64,000 nt of DNA from Polyodon spathula (GCF_017654505.1 NC_054536.1:10284794-10348793), one strand, 5' to 3'; positions 33,030-45,331 are shown, counted from the first letter of the stretch. Translations and numbers: made by a program. Notes: generated by a model from the sequence alone, not told the origin.

Positions 33030-34915
33030 ATCCATTTAATCCATCAAAGCAGCAGACCACAGCGCTTAGCTCTCAAAAGCGGATATTTTAGATGCTCTTA
33101 ATCATGCCTTCCTCGGAATCACCTGGATCACCATCAATCCGAAACCAGCCTCCCACTCGACATATCCTAGATTACATTTGTCAGCTCGTTATCAACTTCC
33201 AAGTATTTTCAATCTCTAAACGCAACTGGCTATCTCCCTTCGGACACTTCAATTTCGCAATTTGCATTATTCCAAGGCAGAACATACATATCACGCATTC
33301 TCTCTCTCGCCTTAACTGTAACATATATCACAAGAAAGCCTCCGCCAGAGCTTTCAATGCTCCAGCTTTTCCATACTTGGATCATGGTAGCCATTTCCAC
33401 TGTCAAGGTTAACACTAATTTCCATCTAGTATGTCCACTCATCCTCTCAAATACTACAATAAACCCAAATCTCTGAATGTGAGTTCACCTTTTCCATTCC
33501 AAGCAGACATGACAGTAGCAAACCACTGATCGATCCTGTATTAACCAACACATAGGACATTCGGCATCTCATCTCTAGACGTCAGGATGTGGTACTCCTT
33601 GCTGCAATACTGGAACACTCAATGAATGTAGTCCCAGCTGCTCATCTTCAATGCAGATCACCAAGTTGCTTTAGCAAGAACATCAACTGCCGCTGCAGTT
33701 TTCCGCATCCACCCCTCCATCCTCAAAAAGAAAAAAAGTCACGTTCCTAGGTCACCGACAGACATGCAGACAGAAATCTAAGCTCCGGATCCACACTTAT
33801 CTGTGACGGTGGTGATAGACCGCTGCAGGTTTGGGAGAGGCTACACGCTGCTCTTATTGGATTGCAAGACAGTCATACAGTCAAACAGTCATACTTGATG
33901 CAAGAAGCTTTGGCAGCGGACCAAGACGCGTCTTCACTGTCATCCCAGTGAGGGAAGAATGCTGGATAGCTACTCTAAGGAGCAGTACTTGGAAGTGACA
34001 TTAGCCGCATTAAAGGAGCAATTGGTCCTCAAGTTCCGGAGCCTGGTTCCCAACGTGAACACTCGTCCCCCCCCTTCAAGGACCTGAAGGTCATCTGAAC
34101 TCTCTTCAGTCTCCTCTGCTCTGCACGACAGTTCATGTCTGAGGCTTTAGCTCCTTCTACCCGGTCCGCATACTCCACCGCCTGGTCAACATTCCTCTAT
34201 TCTGCACCCAGAACCGGATGTCCTATTCAGTCAGCAACCTAGACCACTTCCTCACATTAATTACCTACCTATGGGTCTCATTTGAACCTCCTACCTTTAT
34301 CTATCAGATCCTACATCTCCGGCAGAGGTTACCAATATCCTCGGACGTCCTTCGACTTCTAATATTCTCGCTCAGGAACGTCTGCTTTAATTCATCGGAT
34401 GACCCCAACATGGAGGTGCTGTGTCTATGCTTTCTTCAGCTTCATTCGTTGTTCGGAATTCTCGGTTCCTTCTCCATCCAGCATTCCAGCGCTTGGCTTG
34501 TGACACTCTGACCTATCCCAGCTTCCCGGTGATCACTTTTATCATTTTCCTGAGGTCCTCCAAGGCGAATCAACTCCATAGAGGTCACTTCATCCAGCTG
34601 TCAAAGATTCATTCCTCTCTCTGCCCCAGCTCTGCTTTAACCAGGTATCTCGCGACCAAGAGCTGTCTTCCCTCAGATCCTCTGTTCTCAAACCACTCAG
34701 GTTCTATTATCTCTAGACACTGGTTCTCTCCCACCTCTCCTCCCTCCTGACAAGAGCCGGATTTCCTTCCCAGTCCTATTCTCCTCATTCATTTCAGATC
34801 GAAGCTGCCACATAATTAAATCCCTGGGACGTTGGTCGTCTTCTGCTGTAGAGACCCATATCAGGACGACTTCTTCAGACATTACAGCTGCCCAACAATC
34901 CTTAGTTAGCATGCC
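33030..34915 (+). pseudogene. Second DIRS element, decayed
   Basis: Fragments in several plus-strand frames follow DIRS order. A reverse transcriptase thumb scrap (LSPFGHFNFAICIIP) is at about 33225-33310. A recombinase N-terminal part (FMSEALAPSTRSAYSTAW, comparable to MASALAPSTRSSYSTGW in the first element) is at about 34132-34190. The recombinase catalytic part (HRGHFIQLSKIHSS, SGSIISRHWFS, then PHSFQIEAAT) is at about 34570-34815. The Arg of the HxxR box has become Gln. It belongs to a different subfamily and is older than the copy at 4866-12359. Confidence 0.7.
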
Positions 34916-35600
34916 CGGAGTGGGGGCGCCCTCCCCGCCAGGTCCACCAGAGGTTTCCTCCTGTTAGCGCGGGGGGGGGGGGGGGGGGGGGTTCCTCTCC
35001 ACAGCACGGACGGCCTCCAATCCATAGCCTGTCCCTACTAACCTCTCCATGTCCTTTTTGTTTTCTAGTTCACGTTTCTAGTTCAGCATGCGGTTCCTTC
35101 CTGTCCCGCTGGTCCATTTTTGGGGGGGAAGTGAGTCTCACTCCCCCGGCTGGGCCTGGCTCCGCTGCCCAGGTTCCTCGTAGGTCAGAGGGGACCTCCG
35201 GCCACACCTATTCTTTCGCAGCTCGTACGGTTTAGCCTCAGCTAGCTTTAATTTATACGCCTTTCTCTTAACCCTCTCTCATTTTCCTCCAGGTCCCACG
35301 GGCATCCAGCGGGTGCCAGGCCCTCACTTCAGGGCTCACGCCTGATGGAGGTCAGTTCTACGGACAGGACCTGTCTAGATCTTTTTCCTTTCTCCCTACC
35401 ACCAGGCAAGCTGCCAGGAGGGGTCCTACACCAAGGGGGAAAAGGGGGTGGTTCCTCTATCCATGTCGTCCCCTACTCGCCACAACTGCTCAAGCAGCTA
35501 GCGGATCTTCAAGCAGTACGGGACCTGTCCTGTCTGTTCCACTTTGTCACTAACACTCTGTCGCCCAAGTCTCACAAGCACTCCATTCCCCTTCCGCCAG
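34916..35600 (+). repeat. GC-rich tail after the DIRS relic, with G21 tract
   Basis: The stretch begins with gaggtttcctcctgttagcg and an uninterrupted run of 21 G (34971-34991), followed by gttcctctcc. A similar gaggtttcctcctgtcacc/ttcct pair recurs near 17320. It is probably the 3' non-coding tail of the DIRS relic or a separate repeat; no gene is visible. Confidence 0.45.
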
Positions 35601-35606
35601 TCTATT

Positions 35607-35868
35607 AGTCAGTTAGTGAGTTGGGTCTGCGAAGCACTGAAAAGTGCCTAAAAAGGACTTAAAAAGAATAATAGCCAGCTGCCAGTCATATATATGATGT
35701 CAGCTTCTAGAAACTTCTACAATCAATCTAGAAAATCTTAAATGGATAACAGCATTAGCTTCCAAAAGACAGAGCACATCTTTTGTGGAGTTAATTGACA
35801 TTTGCTAACTGCCAATCACAATTACATTATGTAAGTTATATTAGAATTATATAGCCAGTATAATATAT
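35607..35868 (+). repeat. Dispersed repeat, left arm of inverted pair (outer)
   Basis: Shares agttgggtctg, gtgcctaaaaag, tcaatctagaaaatcttaaa, tggataa, cttccaaaagacagagcac and caatcacaattacatta with the reverse complement of 40637-40985. It lies in cnbd1 intron 5. Confidence 0.85.
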
Positions 35869-36372
35869 AGTCCTTTTTTCTTAACCAATGAGAAAACACT
35901 GTCCTTTAGATTTTTTCCAATTAGAAAACACTGTCCTTCAGTCTTTACAAACAAGCAAACCCTGTCCTTCAAACACTAATATGTGTCCTTGGGTTTAGTT
36001 GCAACCCAAGCTTGTGGTTTGGGTTTTGAGTAAAATGTATTCATTAAAACTCAAACAGTGCAGTTTTTAGTCATTTATTTGCTCAATGTGATGTCACTAA
36101 TAAAATAGTATTACTTTATTCTTATGATGCATGCACAAAATTCAGTTATTCAATCTGTTTATTCTACACCACTTCACAACATTTTGCAACTGATATTCAC
36201 ATGCATGCATTTGCATTAAACAGAAACCAGCTATTTTCTTCAAAGTACCTATTTTGGTTAATGAAATATTAATCTTTTTCAATAATGTAAAATAACAGTT
36301 AAATAATTAAAGCGATATATTAAAAAGAAAATTGCTAAGGTTAAAGCTTGTGTCTCCGTGTCCTTATCATAT

Positions 36373-36375
<3 letters not shown>

Positions 36376-36429
<54 letters not shown>
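36376..36429. repeat. (ATT)n microsatellite
   Basis: About 18 ATT units in intron 5. Confidence 0.95.
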
Positions 36430-36431
<2 letters not shown>

Positions 36432-37344
36432 TGGTATTGGATAGTTCCAGAGACGTGTTGATTTTTCTGAGTTGTATATTATATGTTCAGTTATTCTATA
36501 GAGCAGTTTGTTTAGGGTTGGGTTGTGTCTAGCATAAGGATCCATGTAAGTGATGTTGAACAAGAGCACTATACACCACTCGAAGACTAGAAATGGCATG
36601 AATTCTCAGAATTTATAAAGCTGATTTTGTTTGTTTTGTAAAAGTTATTTCTTTAATTTTACTTCAAATCTTCTCTGACTGCCCAGTGGAAGTCATCTTC
36701 AATCTCTATGACTCCTTGGCCTTTCCTTACAAACTGCATTGGTGTGCAGTCAGGAATTGTACATCTTTTATTAGTCTGTGTTTTGTTGTGTATGCATGCG
36801 GCTCATCAGATTTCAGTATCTTTCTAATGAAACTGTTACAGGACCGCCCTGCGGTGTTCAAGAAACCTGTTAGGCCATCTTCATTCTACTGCAGGTACTC
36901 AAATGTAATTAATCTCAAACCCAGCCCTCGGAAGCTTCAGTTCAGGGGAGGGGACTTTGAAACATAATCGCAGATATAGAACAAAAAAAGAAAAACTACT
37001 TAATAAGAAAAACAACAATATATATATCCATCCTTATATATATCCATCCTTGTGAGCAACTCCATTCAAAGAGCAGCTTTCCATCAAAATCACTGTCAAT
37101 CCCTTTTAATCCAGAGATTATCTGAAGCTCTCCCTCTATCAGAACTAGTTCTCCATTAAGATCATTTTACTCAGACGTACAGAACCCATTGGTGGTCAAA
37201 CTGCAATAGAGGGCTTCCACACAAAGCAATACACAGTCTGGGGGACCAGTTAACTTCAACTCCAACATATATAGGGTCAGAGCTACATCTCTATTTAGTA
37301 AGCCAAAGAATGGATACCACGTTCACGTGAAAGGGGTCACCTAC

Positions 37345-37490
37345 TTGTGTGTCTTTTCTCCCAGGATTCCAGTGTTACAATCTTGCTCACTTGTTTCATC
37401 TCCCTATTGGAAATCTGAGAAGCGATATCAGGGAAGACTTTCAGTACTTTGTAGACATCTTGTTGCTCAGTCTGGGTTCTCTCAGCAGGA
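37345..37490 (-). CDS. cnbd1: cnbd1 coding exon 5 (first cNMP-binding-like domain begins)
   Basis: 146-bp exon, acceptor tgttttgcag. The donor is best placed at gtaggt, after codons for EKRHT, because only that choice keeps the frame into exon 6; another GT four bases downstream would break it. The segment VYKVLKVFPDIASQIS parallels human VWKFLKTIPDLTFQLN. The end of the exon leads into the first cyclic nucleotide-binding-like fold. Diverged inverted repeats lie on both sides of the exon, in introns 4 and 5 (about 35.6 kb and 40.6-41.0 kb). Confidence 0.88.
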
Positions 37491-37875
37491 CTGCAAAACA
37501 TTTTAAAATTGGAATTCACACAAAGGATAAAAATATCCAAACACTTAATAAAACTATTTCGTACATCCAATGTTAACTGCATTAAAGTCTCTGACAGCTT
37601 CAGTGTGGGCAGAGCATGTGAGCGGAGAGAAACGCGAGCAGAGGGGAGTGGAGCGGGACCATGTTGCTAGCAGCATGGAGAGGAGTGGGTAAAGAGTCTG
37701 AGTGGACTGTGAGCGTGAAAAGCCTCTGGCACCGCTCCCACTCCAAAAGATGTTTTGCAAAGGAAAAATATTTGACACTGTACACATAAGATATGATCCA
37801 TAAACGATGCAGCTTTTGCGATGCTCTGACAATATTGTGCAATCTATGAAATCGCCCTGTATAATTAAAGTTAAC

Positions 37876-38004
37876 AAAATAATCAACAATATACAATTTG
37901 CACAGTAACAGTTTTATTATAACTGTGAAAGCCATGTTGTGCTTGTATATGAACCATGTTAATTGCAAATATCACAAAGCTTACAATTAAAAAAAATCTT
38001 TAAC
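37876..38004 (+). repeat. Dispersed repeat, left arm of inverted pair (inner)
   Basis: Shares tttgcacagtaacagtttta, gtgaaagcca, tgtgcttgta, gttaattgcaaat and tcacaaagcttacaatt with the reverse complement of 40287-40407. It starts about 390 bp upstream (in cnbd1 sense) of exon 5. Confidence 0.88.
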
Positions 38005-38287
38005 CACATAGTATGTGCAAAAGAGTCGGTGTATGTTACAATCCCAAGCCGAAATATGACCCCATCGGCTTGGGGTTAAATTACTTTTTTAGATGGCTGA
38101 AATCGTGTCATGTTCAGCTTGGGGTTGACTTGCGAATGGTCCCCTCGAGGTACAGAAGATTCACTTTAGCCAAAGCATTTTCATCACTTCCTGTAAAAGT
38201 GAGATTGAATTACTCTCCAGGGAAATATAAATAATATATATATATATATATATATATATTTAAATTTTTTTTAAATAAATAAACGCT

Positions 38288-39050
38288 TGTGACAGAGATC
38301 GAATGACGCTTGGTGTTAGACACTCCTGTCTCTAGCTTACTGCGAACAGAAATCTTGAGGAAGGGCTGGACACTCCCGTGATCTTTCTTCCTTAAATAAG
38401 GCATCCCATCCACCTCCAGTCGGTAAATCCTTTCCCCACCTTGATGCCCTTGGGTTCGAGTGACTGGGCCTCATCTGCCTGGCACCGTGGACTCCTAATA
38501 GGGGTCATGGGCGAGGGTATAATTAGGGGGGCGTAGCTTCAGTGATCTGTTCCTTTGCATATGGTTAAGCCAAATAACCTAGAAGGAGCGCTTATTGTGT
38601 GTAACAAAAACCGTGAGTGTTCTGCGTTGTCTGTGTAATAACACTGTTTGTCTTGTGTGTCGTTTCTCACTAAGAATACTGAGCACGATTCGGAGCTGCA
38701 GCCGCAGGCCAGCATAAAACCCGGACATCACCACTCACCTTCCCACTACAAGAATTGTCTTTTGCACCACTAGCACTAAAATCTCGCACTGTCGGAATTG
38801 TGTCTGTGTTTTGTGTTTTGTGTGGGTGAAGGAATCGGATTTTGGGTTACGAGTCAAACTCGTGGGATTATTAACCAGAAGTGATACACGCCGCTGTGCC
38901 ACTTCCAACATTATTATTATTTGCAGGATCGCTATAAGGCTTTGGACATTACAATCATTTAATAAACACCCTTGCACCTGTAAATCATTGTCTGTGTCAT
39001 TAATCCGCTCTGCACAGCACTCACCTGCATGTATTCACCACTTTGCCACG
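38288..39050 (+). mobile_element. Solo LTR B, relative of LTR A
   Basis: About 763 bp beginning TGTGACAGAG and ending tttgccac(g). It shares with LTR A the block ggagctg...caggccagca followed by AAACC, and a similar 3' end (caccactttgccac). A polyadenylation-type AATAAA lies at about 38960. Flanks acgct and ttgct match only 3 of 5, so the target duplication has decayed or the right end is slightly misplaced. No internal region was found. Confidence 0.65.
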
Positions 39051-39192
39051 TTGCTGTAATAAATATTTTGTGGAGCAGACTGGGGAAATAAAAGTCTTAG
39101 AGCAAGTGGTTTCAAAGAGGACAAGAGTGAGGAGCAGCATTTATGAGCGCTCCAATCTGCTCACATGCTCTGGTAGTGGTGCTCCAACAAAT

Positions 39193-39345
39193 ATAGCATT
39201 ATATGTCCCCCTACAACTATTTAAATAATGTACTGGTAATATTTATTTTCATTGTTAACATCCTGACAACTTTTTACACTTATAACTTTAATGTCTTTTT
39301 CAAACCTCTTTTCAAAATGTCCACTCTAGTGAACTGGGGTTTGAG
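39193..39345 (+). mobile_element. Partial copy of the Kolobok-like MITE
   Basis: Shares tagcattatatgtcccc, ctacaactatttaaataatg, cattgttaacatcctgacaa and the segment through gtgaactggggtttgagatc with the left half of the element at 13976-14425, in the same orientation. It ends abruptly, so only one terminal repeat is left. Confidence 0.65.
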
Positions 39346-40286
39346 ATCTGTCCTCTAAATCATTTTGAAAATGTATGGTTTTCCTCTGTCTCCCTACAAA
39401 TGAAGGTCTATTCAAATCAACATTTATTATGATTTCCTAGGTCATGACGAATAACTGGCTCGCAAGGACAGTGAACTAACGAGGCTTAGTAAAGCTTTAC
39501 AAATGAACTTCTGTGACCTTTAACTGTGCTAAGCCCTCTTTGTCCTGGCATCATTCTGTGAAACCAACAGAATGAAACTTGCAGCTTGAGGTGACAAAAT
39601 CTGCTCGGGGATCTCATTTAAATTGTCAAAACTGTGATTCAGCAATATACACCCAAACATGATCTTCAGCTTCCCATCAAGGCTGCTTTTGTCCAACATA
39701 ATCTTGTATATAGTAAGCGAACAGCTGTAAGGGTTTACTTACTATTGCACAGCTGCTGTTTTTATTAACTGGGGAAATAAAATAAATCCATCTTGAACAT
39801 GACTTCAGTTTTCCCAGACACAAACACAAGCTTGGCATGCAACAACTAAAAACAAGCTTTTGACTAGGGATTACCAGGTGTCACACTATCTACAATTGGA
39901 ATAATAATGAACTATTTACAAGTTATCTGTGATACAGCAAGGAGATATGGCCATCCTTTGTAATCTACAGCTATTCAAGGAGACTTCATGAAGGTTATTT
40001 CACAACTGCTCTAGTATCTATTTAACTGCAAGTATCCCGTATCGTCTTGTGCACACGTTGTGGTTTCAAGGTCCTGGTTCTGTGACATCGAGAGCAGTTA
40101 CATACACTTTCAATGTGAACACGAATGTTGTTGACATTTGTATTTGGCACGTTTTAAGTCCGTATCCTCTTTTGACATACGTAAATAAATACACGTTACA
40201 CATACGCATAAAGCGAACCCTATGATTGTATGTGACTAGGAAAAACGTGTATTGTACACCAATTTTTTATTATTATTTTTTTTTTT

Positions 40287-40407
40287 TTTTTTTTTTAATT
40301 GTAAGCTTTGTGAAATTTGCAATTAACAAGGTTCACATACAAGCACACAATGGCTTTCACTGTTGTAATAAAACTGTTACTGTGCAAACTGGATATTGTT
40401 GATTCAC
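40287..40407 (-). repeat. Dispersed repeat, right arm of inverted pair (inner)
   Basis: Reverse-complement counterpart of 37876-38004, high identity over about 115 bp. Both arms are in cnbd1 intron 4, about 2.3 kb apart, so the pre-mRNA could fold there. Confidence 0.88.
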
Positions 40408-40636
40408 TTTACCCAAAGGAAGTTTGCTCCAATTTGCGACTGTTTTATTCTGTAGTTACTGAGATAAAGGAAATGCTTTAAGTATGGGATAAACAACAAT
40501 GTGTATTAAGTCAGTGATATAATCTACCACCAGTAGAAACTCAGGATTTCTTGATTTTTTATTGACAATTAATTAACATCAAAGCATTTGTTTCAAACCC
40601 ATGTGTTTTGAGGGTTCACCAGTTATGGCTGTATGT

Positions 40637-40985
40637 ATTATACTGTCTGTACAATTGTAATATAACTTAAATAATGTAATTGTGATTGGCATTTAGCAAA
40701 TGTTAATTAACTCCCCAACAGTGGACAGCTATGCTACGCTATGACTAACCTTAAAATAGAAAATTGTGCTAAAATAGGATACATTCCGAGAACCATAAAT
40801 TATTGACCTGGAAAGTGCTCTGTCTTTTGGAAGCAAATGTTATTATCCATTTAAGATTTTCTAGATTGACTGTAGAAGTCCCTAGCAGCTGACATCATAT
40901 CTATAACTGAAGGCTGGGTGTTCTTTTTAAGGGAGCTTTTTAGGCACATTTCAGTGCTTTTCAGACCCAACTGACTGATAGAAAA
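40637..40985 (-). repeat. Dispersed repeat, right arm of inverted pair (outer)
   Basis: Reverse-complement copy of 35607-35868. It has about 80-95 extra bases after the gagcac block, so the left copy lost or this copy gained a segment. It lies in cnbd1 intron 4, so the pair brackets exon 5 by about 1.5 and 3.1 kb. Confidence 0.85.
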
Positions 40986-41565
40986 TACTGAACAAACAAG
41001 TTTTACTTGAAAATACTGCTTTTGCATATATATTATATATTAAAATACTGTAATTTCTTAATCAATTTTTCTTGATTCGCTGCAAAAAAAATGGAATGGA
41101 AAACATTTTTTTAATCAATTGATGCTGAGATTTACTCAGGTTAGTGTTTGGCAACATATATTTGAACCCCGTTTTTTGTTTACATGTTGACTGACAAATT
41201 GAAAATACCACTCATGTCACAATTGGTTTAATGAGTAGACATGCACCATATTTCTACAAATTAGATATGGCTGTTTGATATCTGCAAAAGGGTGTTTTTA
41301 AACCAGGTGAATATTACATTGATACAACCCCAAGGACTTTGCAGATACTAAAATTCAGGCTGAACAGTGGAGTCTTTGGTCATCCTTAAATGTAAATAAA
41401 GCTGTATCTTGCAGGGAGTGAGCAGCTTTCCTGAGGATCATTTTCAATGTCTCGGGTGCATTGTGAGGCACTTCAGCTTTAAAACACTGTGCCCTTCTGA
41501 CTGGGACTGTAGGAACATCTTTACTTCAGTAGCTGCGTTAATGTTGGAGAAAATTCATGTGGGCT

Positions 41566-41800
41566 TGTCACAAAGACGGCCAAGTGGGCGGTGTCAGAAC
41601 CAGGAAGGAATGAAATATACAAAGGCAGATGATGTGAAATGAAATGATGGCGCTTGCTTGCGCCGGTTTATTGTAAATAAAAGGGTTTAAACAAACAGAA
41701 AACAACAGGACACGGCACTCTATGCCAAAATAAAAAGACAAACAAAAACGGACTAGTACTAAACAAAAATACGGTGAGCAGATACTTTATGTTGTTGTTG

Positions 41801-41833
<33 letters not shown>

Positions 41834-42198
41834 TAATACTTATTATTTCCTCCGTCTCCAATCCCGTTCTCCACTCACCGAACACCCAACCACGAGTATG
41901 TGACAACGTGCATCTATATATACTGTTGTGCTGGGATTCAATTACCAATTAATTATTCACTTGAATCCCAGCACATGAATTAATAAAGTGCAATTCCCCG
42001 TGCTCACATATTACTACATTTTACTTGCACGTGAAGTGCTGTGCAATCCTCGTGCCTAAATACACATATACATTTTTAAACACTCGTGTTACACAGACCC
42101 ATTTATATCCCGTGTACCAATGTCTATACACCAACATTTAAACACACCACAGGCAACACATAACAGATAATATACACAGGGGAGGGCACTTTGTCACA
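41566..42198 (-). mobile_element. Solo LTR C with exact 5-bp target duplication
   Basis: 633-bp element with near-inverted ends (tgtcacaaag ... ctttgtcaca) and TG/CA termini. The 5-bp target duplication gggct is exact at 41561-41565 and 42199-42203. Read on the minus strand it has a TATA-like tatatata (about 41914-41921) and, further on, AATAAA (41667-41672), the order expected for LTR promoter and polyadenylation signals. It also contains a TTA-rich microsatellite (about 41797-41833) and a 15-bp hairpin at 41927-41975. It is a different family from LTRs A and B. Confidence 0.85.
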
Positions 42199-42226
42199 GG
42201 GCTTTGAAGGAACGTACCCTTTCAGG

Positions 42227-42801
42227 CAGGGGTGTCAAACTCAAGCCCTCGCGGTCCCAGGGTCTTCTGGTTTTCATTCCAAACGTAAGCTCTCAATTAA
42301 CATCATTGATCTAATTTGTTCAATTGGACACATTATTTTTCAAGGTTTTTTAACAGTTGATAATTTAAAAAGAATTACTTGATTCAAGGTACCCTACCTG
42401 TTAAACTGTTTCAGGCCTGGAGAGAACTGTTAAAGGTGACCAGTTAATCAAATTGGTGGTCCAGTGGTTAAAGAAAGTGGTTTGGTACCCGCAAGTTCCC
42501 AGTTCAATCCCAGCTTAGCCACTGACTCACTGTGTGTGACCCTGAGCAAGTCACTTAACCTCCTTGTGCTCCATCCTTCAGATGAGACATAAAACAGAGG
42601 TCCTATTGTAAGTGACTCTGCAGCAGCAACAGTTTTTGATGCATAGTTCACTCCCTAGTCTCTGTATGTCGCTTTGGATAAAGGTGTCTGCTAAATGACT
42701 ATTTAATAATAATAATTACAACAATTAAGTAATTGAGAGCTCAGGTAAAACGAAAGCCAGAAGACACGGCGGCCCTCCCAGAACTGAGTTTGACAATCCT
42801 A
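42227..42801. mobile_element. hAT-type MITE interrupted by a SINE
   Basis: Inverted ends caggggtgtcaaactc (left) and gagtttgacaatccta (right). The match continues into the body (tcttctggttttcatt and gctctcaatta on the left, complementary near 42728-42770 on the right). Flanking octamers ctttcagg and atttaggg agree at 5 of 8 positions. A SINE at about 42455-42717 splits it. The host element starts 29 bp after LTR C. Confidence 0.7.
42455..42717 (+). mobile_element. tRNA-derived SINE (CORE/MIR-like)
   Basis: The head has RNA polymerase III box-like sequences (tggtccagtgg and agttcaatccc). The conserved core follows (tgtgtgaccctgagcaagtc then acttaacctcc), and the 3' end gtcgctttggataaaggtgt then ctgctaaatgac is the L2-like tail shared by many fish SINEs, ending in (ATA)n. 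It sits inside the hAT MITE, so it is the younger insertion. Confidence 0.82.
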
Positions 42802-42957
42802 ATTTAGGGCAATACACTACAAATTGGTACAGTGGATATCAGACATTACCTTAATCACTGACTTTGTCTGTACCTTCTCAACTGCCAACTACCAGATGGT
42901 AATGTCTTCCAACCAGGGTTCTATTGCTTAATTATAATCAAATACTAGCGCTCTTTA

Positions 42958-43687
42958 TGTTGTACACTCCCCACTCGATATATCGCAGGTGAAGGGGTCC
43001 AATGTAAATCCACCATATATCAAGGGCAGTGATATAGCGAGAGACCAATAGAAAAACAAATAGGCTAAAAAATGCTACACAACCACTCCCTCGTTTTACC
43101 GGGGGCGTCAGGGTCCAGTATAAATCCTCTGCGCAACCCGCGTTTCCTCATTTTTCATATAAAAAGCAGCACACCATTTTAATTCGTTCAACGGAGGGTA
43201 ATTGCTTCTCATCAGCTTCAGTCTTCAATTAATTTCACAAGTCTTCCTCTCCTTTCTCAAATGCATAAACCCGCTGCAGTAAAATCATCCATTCCCAATA
43301 TAGGAAGTTTGTTGCTAGGGAGCTGAAGTCACTGCCTTCTGGCTTTTGCTAGTGCATTGCTGCCACACATGAACATGATTATGTTGGACATTTGTTTCTA
43401 AAATAAAAACCGCTTCAGCAAGTAGATATTTAATTTGCTTTAATTTGTGCAATACGTGTGTATATGATAACAGTACGATATTAATGTTTGTTTTTAATTG
43501 TTTTGTATATTGTTATTTGTAATGTGCAGTACGAAATAAAATGAACAGTAATTCTAAGTGCCTATGTATATTGCAGCTAAGGCATATGCAGTTAGACAGT
43601 AAAAATGAGCAGCCAACTCCAGAACTGCGATATATCCAAATTCACAGCATAGCGAGGGGAGATATAACAAGGGGTGTGTGTACTGTA
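42958..43687. repeat. Possible MITE with gtacac...cccc ends
   Basis: Both ends carry related inverted sequence (tgtacactccccactcgata then tatcgcag on the left; the reverse complement of the right end starts gtacacacacccc and includes gatatatcgcag). The match is patchy. The body has no reading frame. Confidence 0.35.
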
Positions 43688-45198
43688 TGTCAAATCATGT
43701 ACGCAAGAGAGCATTATCTTATTACATATAAAACAACTATATGTTAGCGACTTAGGCTGAGCTAAGCAAATACTGTAAATATATAGGTAAAACAAGTTAA
43801 CTTTCATGTTATAACAAATGTAGTCTGTCACCACTGGTTAGGGATATTTAACTGCACATGGCAAGCCTCTCCAGACAGAAAAGCCCTCTTCTTTGGGTTC
43901 TATTGCTTAAGTCTGTGCTAAGATAAAACAACCTACCTTTAAACCTTTTAAGTTTAAACTTCTAAAAAAATCACACACGGTTTTAGTTTGTTTACTTGAA
44001 GAGCAGAGGAAGCTGTTCATCTGAATAAGAAGATGACAGTTACAGTGTGGTAAGAGATTTAATTTATTAGACCAATTTCAGTGAAAGGATATGCATTGTG
44101 TCTCGGGTCATTTGTCAGGCAGCAACAAATTGTTTAGGTCTAGCTGTCAGTGGCTGAGCCCCCTGTTTATATACAAATCACTACGTTTTGTTTCATTGAC
44201 AGTTCAGCCCAGGCACTGCAAAGGCTTTTCAGAGAGAGGCTTGGGTTTTATAAAGAGAAGCAATAAGAAAAAAAAAAAAAAACTCTTCCCAGCCAGTAGA
44301 ATAAATCATGGATACACAAAATTTCTCTAGCGAGGGCATTCAAGCTACAAAACCGAGTGTGTCGACTGAGGCCTAATTCTATTAACTTCCTCTTAACTTT
44401 GAAGGTGGCACGGTAACTTCAGATAATCAACTTTTCTAAAGAGGTGTAAAGCTTTCCAACAGATATAGAGAGTACTGGGAAATGGTACACCACCACAGCT
44501 ATACCAGTTTACAGAACCTGGTACAATTGCAATCTGTGATCTATTTCTTTCTTTCTCTTCATTTGAAAAAAATAATGTTTCACTATAAATGTAATATCCA
44601 GTTCTATTTCCAGCGTCCTTTTTTCTATAACTGAAATGTCACAAAGAAATCTATGGTGCTAACAATGCTCACTGCTATTCTTCATCTTTTTTTCCCAAAT
44701 ATCTTTCCAAATTTGACTGTAAATGTCAAAAGCTACACGAAGCAAACCTACCACCTGCACTCTACAACCTGCCACCCCATTGTATTTTATTTATTTATTT
44801 CTGTATCCAATGTATCAATAAATAAGTGCCATATGCATTATTTAACTATTTAAATTACCTTTGAGGGTTTAAGAGAAGAGCAATTAAGGTTCTTTTTCAT
44901 TGTTACTGAAATGAAAATATGTTTGTACTTCCTTCCTGTCTGACAGCTACACAGCCATGACGTGATAGAATGTGTAACTTTCTCCTGCCTCTAGTCAAAG
45001 TACGGCTGAACAGCTCATATTATCAGAGACTAGCACATCAAAAAGTGCATAATGAAATGCTGTTGCTTAAGCTTGTCTGGTTTTCATTTACTCTAAATTG
45101 GTCTATGTGACATGATAGTACATGACCTAACTACAAAAAATGTGCACGTTGCTATAGCTGTGTAATCCACAAATGAGAAAGCTGCAGACTTTTATGCA

Positions 45199-45257
45199 GG
45201 TGACCATCTCCCGATTAGCAACAACTAAACAATTAATTAACTCAGGAGATGATCACC
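45199..45257. repeat. Short inverted repeat
   Basis: ggtgaccatctcc and ggagatgatcacc pair at 12 of 13 bases around a 33-base AT-rich loop. It may be the ends of a tiny MITE; no target duplication was established. Confidence 0.6.
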
Positions 45258-45331
45258 TTCTTCACAAGGTTTTTAATGTGGTTCGGTTTCTCCATTCACT
45301 CTGCAAAACAAAAGCTATGAATTCTTGACAT

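Larger units (their letters stand above)
39346..41565. other. Intron 4, repeats only
   Basis: Contains the two right arms of the inverted pairs and a T-rich tract at 40264-40298. No exon or further element was recognised. Confidence 0.4.

Noticed and set aside
36279..36599. Poly-Asn open frame
   Set aside because: Translation of an (ATT)n microsatellite; similar Ile/Tyr-repeat frames at 17987-18225, 24813-25028 and 49359-49667 are (AT)n artefacts.
42455..42530. tRNA gene called from box A and box B-like sequences
   Set aside because: The boxes belong to the head of a SINE; no cloverleaf with anticodon and acceptor pairing is present.
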